Of a stretch of DNA of 11,072 nt, positions 6,803 to 11,072 are shown one piece after another. The stretch comes from Acidobacteriota bacterium (GTDB taxonomy: Bacteria; Acidobacteriota; Terriglobia; Terriglobales; Acidobacteriaceae). The notes under the pieces were generated by a model. The model was not told the origin of the DNA, made no database searches, and saw only the letters and a program-made list of their open reading frames with translations. Where the stretch lies: the NCBI GenBank assembly GCA_021779695.1, contig JAJYAE010000136.1, positions 1 through 11,072 on the forward strand. Reading direction: 5' to 3'. The number at the start of each line of letters is the position of its first letter. The stretch's first letter is position 1. A program made the translations under genes and the position numbers.

Positions 6803-6838
6803 TGGTTCATTCTGGCGCGCCGGAACCAGAATGAACCA
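6803..6838. repeat. Perfect 13-bp inverted repeat in the divergent promoter region
   Basis: TGGTTCATTCTGG (6803-6815) and its exact reverse complement CCAGAATGAACCA (6826-6838) flank a 10-bp spacer containing part of the palindrome GGCGCGCC. On the right, GAACCAGA is repeated at 6823-6830 and 6833-6840 with a 10-bp period. There is no T-run on either side and the flanking genes point away from each other, so a terminator is unlikely. An operator for a dimeric or cooperative regulator fits better. The rest of the 305-bp gap (6679-6983) shows no clear plus-strand promoter. Confidence 0.6.
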
Positions 6839-6983
6839 GAGTAATCGGCGGAAGTGGAGCACTCGAGCAATTGGGTACCCCGGCGATAGCGTTTTCATGA
6901 TATCAATTTGTTTTCGGCTCTCTACCTGTCTGCGAATCGATGGGCCTTGAAGGTGGCCGGCAGATCAAATCCGTGAGGGTGTT

Positions 6984-9900
6984 TTGGATCGAGCTGAGTT
7001 TTGCATCCGCGCGCTGGGGCGGCAGCAGGTCATATCAGTAGACGGAGACGTGGAGGCGCTGCTGGGGTTTGCGGCGAGCCGGTTTCTTGCGGGCGACGTC
7101 ACGCTCAACGAACAAATTCACGCACAGGATGCGGAAGTTGCCGCGCGTCTTTTTGACACGGAGAAAGAAGAGACGGGTACGCCGGACGATGGGGCGTGGG
7201 AGAGCCTGCGGGTGCGACATGCCGACGGCCGGATACGATGCATGCGGGCGATGGCGCGCCAGGTGCGGGATGGGAATGGAGCGGCGCTGCTTCGGCTGAT
7301 CCTGGAAGATGCGCGTCATCCCGGCGCCGGGTGGCCGGAGGAAGCGGTCTCCGCGCCGCTGCGTGTGCTGCTGGAGAGCAGCGAAGGCCCGGTGTACTTC
7401 AAGGACCGGCACCATGTTCTGGCCGCCATCAACGAGAAAGTAAAGCTCGGACTGGCGCTCCTGGATGTTGGACATACCGGGGTGCTGGGCCTGACCGACT
7501 ACGACATCTTCCCCGAGGAGCATGCCGACCGTTTTTACGCGGCGGAGAAGGAGGTGCTTGCGGGCAAGCCGATGGCAAACGTGCAGTATCGCACCATTCA
7601 GCGCGATGGCACGGAGGTCTGGCTGGACCATCGAACGTTTCCAGTGAAAGACAAAGAAGGAGCGGTGGTAAGCCTCCTGGGGATGACGCGAGCCCTTACG
7701 GACGCGGCGCAGGCAGAGGCGGCCCAGCGGGAGAGCGCGGAGTTCCTGCGAGAGGCGCAGCGGATTGCGGGCCTTGGGAGTTATGTGCTCGACGTGCCGA
7801 GCGGAAGATGGACCGCATCGGAGGCGCTGGACGAGGTTCTGGGGATCGACTCCGGATATCCGCACACTGTGGAGGGCTGGCTGGGTCTGATTCATCCTGA
7901 AGAGCGAGCGGAGCTTGGGAGGTACCTGCAAGGGTTGACTGAAGGGCGCGCAGTGCAATTCGACCGGCACTACCGGATTGTCCGTCCGCGGGACGGCGTG
8001 ACGCGATGGGTGCAGGGACGTGGCGAACTGGAACGAGATGCCCAGGGCCATGTGCTGTGGATGCGCGGGACCATTCAGGACGTGACGGAGCACAGGCTGG
8101 CGGACACAAAGGTGCGTGAAAGCCGGGAGATGCTGCGGTTATTTGTGGAGCATGCGCCGGCGGCGCTGGCGATGTTTGACCGGGAGATGCGGTACCTGGC
8201 TTGCAGCCGGCGGTGGCTGGAGATGTTCGGGATCGACCCGGTGAACCTGGCGGGCCGCTCACACTACGAGGTCTTGCCCGGTATTCCGGAAGAGTGGCGG
8301 CAGGCGCATCAACGGGCCCTGACGGGCGAGGTGATGCCGACGCGCGCGGACCAGCTGGCGCTTCCGGATGCGAGCGTGCTGTTGATTCGCCGGCAAGTCC
8401 ATCCGTGGTGGACGGGCACCGGCGAGGTGGGCGGCGTCATATTGTTTGCCGAGGACATTACGCAGCAGAAGCTGGCGGAAGAGCGGCTGCAGCTGGCGGC
8501 AAGCGTATTTACGCATGCTGCGGAAGGGATTCTGATCACAGATGCGGAGGGAAAGATCCTGGATGTGAACGACGCGTTCACGCAGATTACTGGCTACGAA
8601 CGCGAGGAGGTTCTCGGGCAGAATCCGCGGATTCTGCGATCGATGCGGCAGGGGCGCGAGTTCTATGAGGATATGTGGCAGCAATTGAAGTCCAAGGGGA
8701 AATGGACGGGAGAGATTTGGAACACGACTAAAAGCGGGCGGGTTTTCGCCGAGATGCTGACGATCAGCGCGGTGCCGGATGAGACAGGCAGGACGCAGCA
8801 GTATGTCGCGCTGTTTTCCGATTTGACATCGACGAAGGAGCAGGAGTGGAAGCTGGAACGGATGGCTCACTATGACCTGCTGACGGGGCTGCCCAACCGC
8901 GTGCTGCTGGCCGAGCGCGAGCGTCAGGCGATGGAGCAGGCCGTGGCGAGCGGGCGAGTCACGGCGTTGATCTGCCTCGACCTGGATGACTTCAAAGGAG
9001 TGAACGAACGCTTTGGCCACAATGTGGGAGATCAGCTCCTGATTGCAACGGCGAACCGGCTGAAGGGAGTGCTGAAGCCGGGCGACACTCTGGCGAGGCC
9101 GAGCGGGGACGAGTTTTTTGTGCTGCTGCCGAATCTGCAGAGTTCGCAGGACGTTCTGCCGATCCTGGCAGTGCTGCAAGGGGCGGCACTGGCGCCTTTC
9201 GAGGTTGGTCCGCACAAGTTGAAGCTCTCGGCGAGCGCAGGCGTGGTGTGCTATCCCCAGCCGGTCGACGTGGATGGCGACCAACTGCTGCGGCAGGCGA
9301 ACCAGGCGATGTATCACGCCAAGCTGGAGGGCAAGGGCCGCTACCACTTCTTCGATCCCAAGCAAGATGAAAATGTTCGCGGGCACCATGAGGATCTGGA
9401 GCGAATTCATGCGGCACTGCTGGCCGGGGAGCTGAAGCTTCACTACCAGCCGCGCGTCAACATGCGCACGGGCAAGCTGGAGGGAGCCGAGGCTCTGATC
9501 CGATGGCAGCATCCCGAGGTGGGGCTGTTGCAGCCAGCGCAATTTCTGCCGGTGATTGAGAATAGCCCGCTGGAGATTGAGGTTGGCGAATGGGTGTTGA
9601 AGACGGCGATGCGTCAACTCGAAGCATGGCATCGCGGGGGACTGGACCTGGCATTGAGCGTCAACGTCTCTGCCCAGCAACTGCAACATGGACATTGCGA
9701 TGAGATGCTGCGGAAGCTGCTGGCGGCTCACCCCACAATCCCCGCAAACAAGCTGGAGCTGGAGATTCTGGAAAACGGTGCCCTGACGGAGATGGCGACG
9801 GCCGTGGAACTGATTGAAACGTGCCGGAAGATGGGAGTGACGTTTGCACTGGATGACTTTGGGACAGGCTATTCTTCGCTTTCCTATCTGCGGCGGCTGC

Positions 9901-10520
9901 CGTTTGACGTGTTGAAGATTGATCGGACATTTGTGCGGGACATGCTTGACGATCCGGAAGATCTGACGCTGCTGGAAGGCGTACTGGGGCTGGCATCGGC
10001 ATTTCGGCGGCTCCCCGTGGCCGAAGGCGTGGAAAGCGTGGAGCATGGGCTGATGCTGTTGCGTCTGGGCTGCGAACAAGGACAGGGTTACGGAATTGCG
10101 CGACCGATGCCCGCCGATGAGATGACGGCGTGGGCCAAAGCCTGGCGGCCGCACCCGAAGTGGGTGCGAGCGCGAACGCTGTCCCAGGGGGACTGGCCGC
10201 TGCTGCATGCCATTGTGGAACATCGGGCATGGGTGGCGGGGGTTGGAGAGTTTGTGATGGACGGGCGGAAGTCTCCGCCGGCTTTAGATCTGGAGGGCTG
10301 CCAGTTTGGCCGCTGGCTCGCGAGCCCGAAGCAGGCCGATGGCGGAGGCACATGGGACCTGTCTGCCGTGGAGCGTTTGCACGCGCGCGTTCATGGGATG
10401 GCAGTCAAGGTGGTGGAACTCAAGGAAAGCGGCAGGCAACAGGCCGCGCAGACGGAACTGGATAATCTGCAGGCCCTGCGGGATCAGATGCTTGCAGCGC
10501 TGGAGCGGCTGGTGGAGTAA
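6984..10520 (+). CDS. Multi-PAS GGDEF-EAL c-di-GMP protein with C-terminal zinc-binding CZB domain
   Basis: A 1178-residue soluble signalling protein without membrane helices. Domains: a divergent PAS-like region (about 5-108), four PAS domains (about 125-240, 250-370, 381-495, 500-617), GGDEF (about 624-790), EAL (about 801-1051) and CZB (about 1069-1178). In the EAL domain the phosphodiesterase residues are all present: E836 (EALIRW), N894, E927, D957/D958 (DDFGTGYSSL), K978, E1017 (AEGVES) and Q1034. The cyclase motif is SGDEF (707-711) and the inhibitory RxxD site is K698-P-G-D701. Net c-di-GMP hydrolysis is therefore likely, with the GGDEF possibly regulatory or weakly active. The CZB keeps the zinc ligands H1080, C1106, H1133 and H1137. 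Start: TTG at 6984 with GAGG 5 bp upstream; no ATG or GTG lies upstream in the open frame. It is divergent from the HTH-TPR gene. Confidence 0.93.
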   Translation: MDRAEFCIRALGRQQVISVDGDVEALLGFAASRFLAGDVTLNEQIHAQDAEVAARLFDTEKEETGTPDDGAWESLRVRHADGRIRCMRAMARQVRDGNGAALLRLILEDARHPGAGWPEEAVSAPLRVLLESSEGPVYFKDRHHVLAAINEKVKLGLALLDVGHTGVLGLTDYDIFPEEHADRFYAAEKEVLAGKPMANVQYRTIQRDGTEVWLDHRTFPVKDKEGAVVSLLGMTRALTDAAQAEAAQRESAEFLREAQRIAGLGSYVLDVPSGRWTASEALDEVLGIDSGYPHTVEGWLGLIHPEERAELGRYLQGLTEGRAVQFDRHYRIVRPRDGVTRWVQGRGELERDAQGHVLWMRGTIQDVTEHRLADTKVRESREMLRLFVEHAPAALAMFDREMRYLACSRRWLEMFGIDPVNLAGRSHYEVLPGIPEEWRQAHQRALTGEVMPTRADQLALPDASVLLIRRQVHPWWTGTGEVGGVILFAEDITQQKLAEERLQLAASVFTHAAEGILITDAEGKILDVNDAFTQITGYEREEVLGQNPRILRSMRQGREFYEDMWQQLKSKGKWTGEIWNTTKSGRVFAEMLTISAVPDETGRTQQYVALFSDLTSTKEQEWKLERMAHYDLLTGLPNRVLLAERERQAMEQAVASGRVTALICLDLDDFKGVNERFGHNVGDQLLIATANRLKGVLKPGDTLARPSGDEFFVLLPNLQSSQDVLPILAVLQGAALAPFEVGPHKLKLSASAGVVCYPQPVDVDGDQLLRQANQAMYHAKLEGKGRYHFFDPKQDENVRGHHEDLERIHAALLAGELKLHYQPRVNMRTGKLEGAEALIRWQHPEVGLLQPAQFLPVIENSPLEIEVGEWVLKTAMRQLEAWHRGGLDLALSVNVSAQQLQHGHCDEMLRKLLAAHPTIPANKLELEILENGALTEMATAVELIETCRKMGVTFALDDFGTGYSSLSYLRRLPFDVLKIDRTFVRDMLDDPEDLTLLEGVLGLASAFRRLPVAEGVESVEHGLMLLRLGCEQGQGYGIARPMPADEMTAWAKAWRPHPKWVRARTLSQGDWPLLHAIVEHRAWVAGVGEFVMDGRKSPPALDLEGCQFGRWLASPKQADGGGTWDLSAVERLHARVHGMAVKVVELKESGRQQAAQTELDNLQALRDQMLAALERLVE
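10186..10517 (+). other. CZB (chemoreceptor zinc-binding) domain at the C-terminus of the GGDEF-EAL protein
   Basis: Residues about 1069-1178 match the four-helix CZB pattern: EHRAW with H1080, GCQFGRWL with C1106, and LHARVH with H1133 and H1137. The ligand spacing (26, 27 and 4 residues) is close to that of the Zn-inhibited E. coli cyclase DgcZ as I recall it (30, 27 and 4). DgcZ carries the domain at its N-terminus; here it follows EAL. Confidence 0.8.
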
Positions 10521-10536
10521 GCCTGGACGGGGCGTT

Positions 10537-10581
10537 TGCGCCTCCTGTCGCCAAGGCGCACCGTGAGCAAGGCGGCTTGCT
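10537..10581. terminator. Hairpins between convergent genes, possible terminators
   Basis: Two small dyads fill the 66-bp gap between convergent stops. TGCGCC/GGCGCA (10537-10542 and 10555-10560) has a 12-nt loop. AGCAAG/CTTGCT (10566-10571 and 10576-10581) closes a GCGG loop. Neither has a T-run, so intrinsic termination is uncertain. Confidence 0.3.
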
Positions 10582-10586
10582 GGGCG

Positions 10587-10850
10587 TTACTGCTCGCAGC
10601 AGGGGCCGGTGGCGCATCCACCGTTGAGACTGCAGGCACCCATACCGCAGGCGCCCGCACCGCAGCCCTGGAAGGCTTCTGCGCCGGAGGATGACCCTCC
10701 GCCTTTGGAGATGGCTCCGGCGCCGCCGCTGATGAGGCGATGGACTGCTCCGCCGCAGCGCGGGCAGGCGGCGATGGGCGCGTCGGACATCTTTTGGCGC
10801 TGGTCGAAGTGGTGGCCGCAATCACTGCATTGATATTCGTAGGCTGGCAT
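10587..10850 (-). CDS. FmdB-family zinc-ribbon protein with cysteine-rich tail
   Basis: An 87-residue protein of the FmdB/CxxC_CxxC putative regulatory family. It begins with the family's usual MPAYEYQCSDCGHHF; C8/C11 and C29/C32 (CPRCGG) form a predicted zinc ribbon, followed by VHRLISGGAG. The tail from residue 61 is Gly/Ala-rich and has six more cysteines (C63, C68, C73, C79, C84, C85). The frame is open upstream to 11045, but the ATG at 10850 matches the family N-terminus and has AGGAAAG 6 bp upstream. The family's molecular role is poorly defined; a nucleic-acid or metal function is only assumed from the ribbon. It is convergent with the c-di-GMP gene, and a fair promoter lies upstream, so it is probably monocistronic. 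Confidence 0.9.
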   Translation of the reverse strand: MPAYEYQCSDCGHHFDQRQKMSDAPIAACPRCGGAVHRLISGGAGAISKGGGSSSGAEAFQGCGAGACGMGACSLNGGCATGPCCEQ

Positions 10851-10903
10851 GATGATCTTTCCTGACCCGGAAGCGCCGCAGAGCGCTGCCGGCCTTTGCT
10901 TCA

Positions 10904-10933
10904 ATTTTACAAAGGATGCGGTTATCGAGTCAG
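10904..10933 (-). promoter_or_regulatory. Sigma70-type promoter of the FmdB-family gene
   Basis: On the minus strand CTGACT (10928-10933, 4/6 to TTGACA) is followed by an 18-bp spacer and TAAAAT (10904-10909, 5/6 to TATAAT). Transcription would start near 10897 and give a leader of about 47 nt containing the ribosome-binding site. This is the best housekeeping-type promoter seen in the window. Confidence 0.5.
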
Positions 10934-11035
10934 GCCGTGCCGTGATGGGTGCGCCTGCAGAGGGCACAGTGCGGAATGTAGAATCCGACCTGATGCGTGT
11001 GTGTCGCGCGAGCGCGGCGTGGAGATGGATTTGCG

Positions 11036-11072
11036 ATGAAGACACTGCTAATGACGGAGTACAAGAAGCTGA
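11036..11072 (+). CDS. Start of a plus-strand gene, cut by window edge; possibly a zinc-dependent alcohol dehydrogenase-like protein
   Basis: ATG at 11036 opens the peptide MKTLLMTEYKKL, which runs off the window. GGAG at 11021-11024 is 11 bp upstream, a little far for a Shine-Dalgarno. A four-codon reading (MDLR, 11025-11039) overlaps the start and is probably chance. The opening resembles the N-terminus of medium-chain GroES-fold dehydrogenases ('MKALxLTEYxKLE'), but 12 residues are too few for a firm call. Confidence 0.45.
   Translation, partial: MKTLLMTEYKKL

Noticed and set aside
6404..6898. 164-codon minus-strand frame crossing the divergent intergenic region into the HTH-TPR gene
   Set aside because: It lies in another frame over the HTH coding region and over the repeats, has no family features, and would conflict with the well-supported HTH-TPR start.
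7035..8093. 352-codon minus-strand frame opposite the PAS region
   Set aside because: Fully antisense to the PAS domains, with no motif, no ribosome-binding evidence and shadow-like composition.
8259..10223. Long open frame (654 codons) on the minus strand, antisense to the GGDEF-EAL gene
   Set aside because: The plus strand has unmistakable GGDEF, EAL and PAS motifs. The antisense product has no recognisable domain and is Gln/Arg/His-rich, as expected from the complement of a GC-rich gene.
10851..11045. N-terminal extension of the FmdB-type protein to 11045
   Set aside because: The family begins MPAYEYQC, which matches the ATG at 10850 with its own ribosome-binding site. The extension covers a likely promoter and has no homologous look.

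Overview
The window is GC-rich chromosomal DNA, most likely from an acidobacterium of the Terriglobia/Acidobacteriaceae type. This is judged from protein style only: a large secreted S53 protease with Ig-like repeats and a Cys-Gly-Gly-Gly tail, a MerR-type HTH fused to TPRs, and a DUF3592-like membrane protein are all familiar in that group. No rRNA, tRNA, CRISPR array, insertion sequence or phage gene was seen.

Layout. Positions 1-2323, minus strand: a short/branched-chain acyl-CoA dehydrogenase, then a small DUF3592-like membrane protein, then the N-terminal half of a CzcD-type cation diffusion facilitator that runs off the left edge. The gaps of 96 and 84 bp would allow partial co-transcription, but a promoter just before the transporter could give it a nearly leaderless transcript. 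A clear intrinsic terminator (2386-2418) separates this group from the upstream minus-strand gene. Positions 2441-5404, minus: a 987-residue secreted sedolisin-family (S53) protease with intact catalytic residues, two Ig-like domains and an odd two-helix C-terminus. Positions 5692-6678, minus: a MerR-like HTH plus TPR protein. Positions 6984-10520, plus: a 1178-residue multi-PAS GGDEF-EAL protein ending in a zinc-binding CZB domain. Positions 10587-10850, minus: a small FmdB-type zinc-ribbon protein with a cysteine-rich tail. The first 12 codons of another plus-strand gene lie at the right edge.

How the genes relate. The HTH-TPR gene and the c-di-GMP gene are divergent around a roughly 300-bp intergenic region. 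It holds a perfect 13-bp inverted repeat and two copies of a 9-bp direct repeat, a plausible shared control region. The c-di-GMP protein appears to be a phosphodiesterase: all EAL residues are intact, while its GGDEF half reads SGDEF and lacks the arginine of the inhibitory site. It carries a complete predicted Zn site (His, Cys, HxxxH). The remaining genes look like ordinary housekeeping or secretory functions and do not form one obvious pathway.

The points most worth a second look are the C-terminal CZB on a GGDEF-EAL protein, the divergent-promoter repeats, and the PEP-CTERM-like plus lipobox-like tail of the protease. I see no convincing wholly new multi-gene system.
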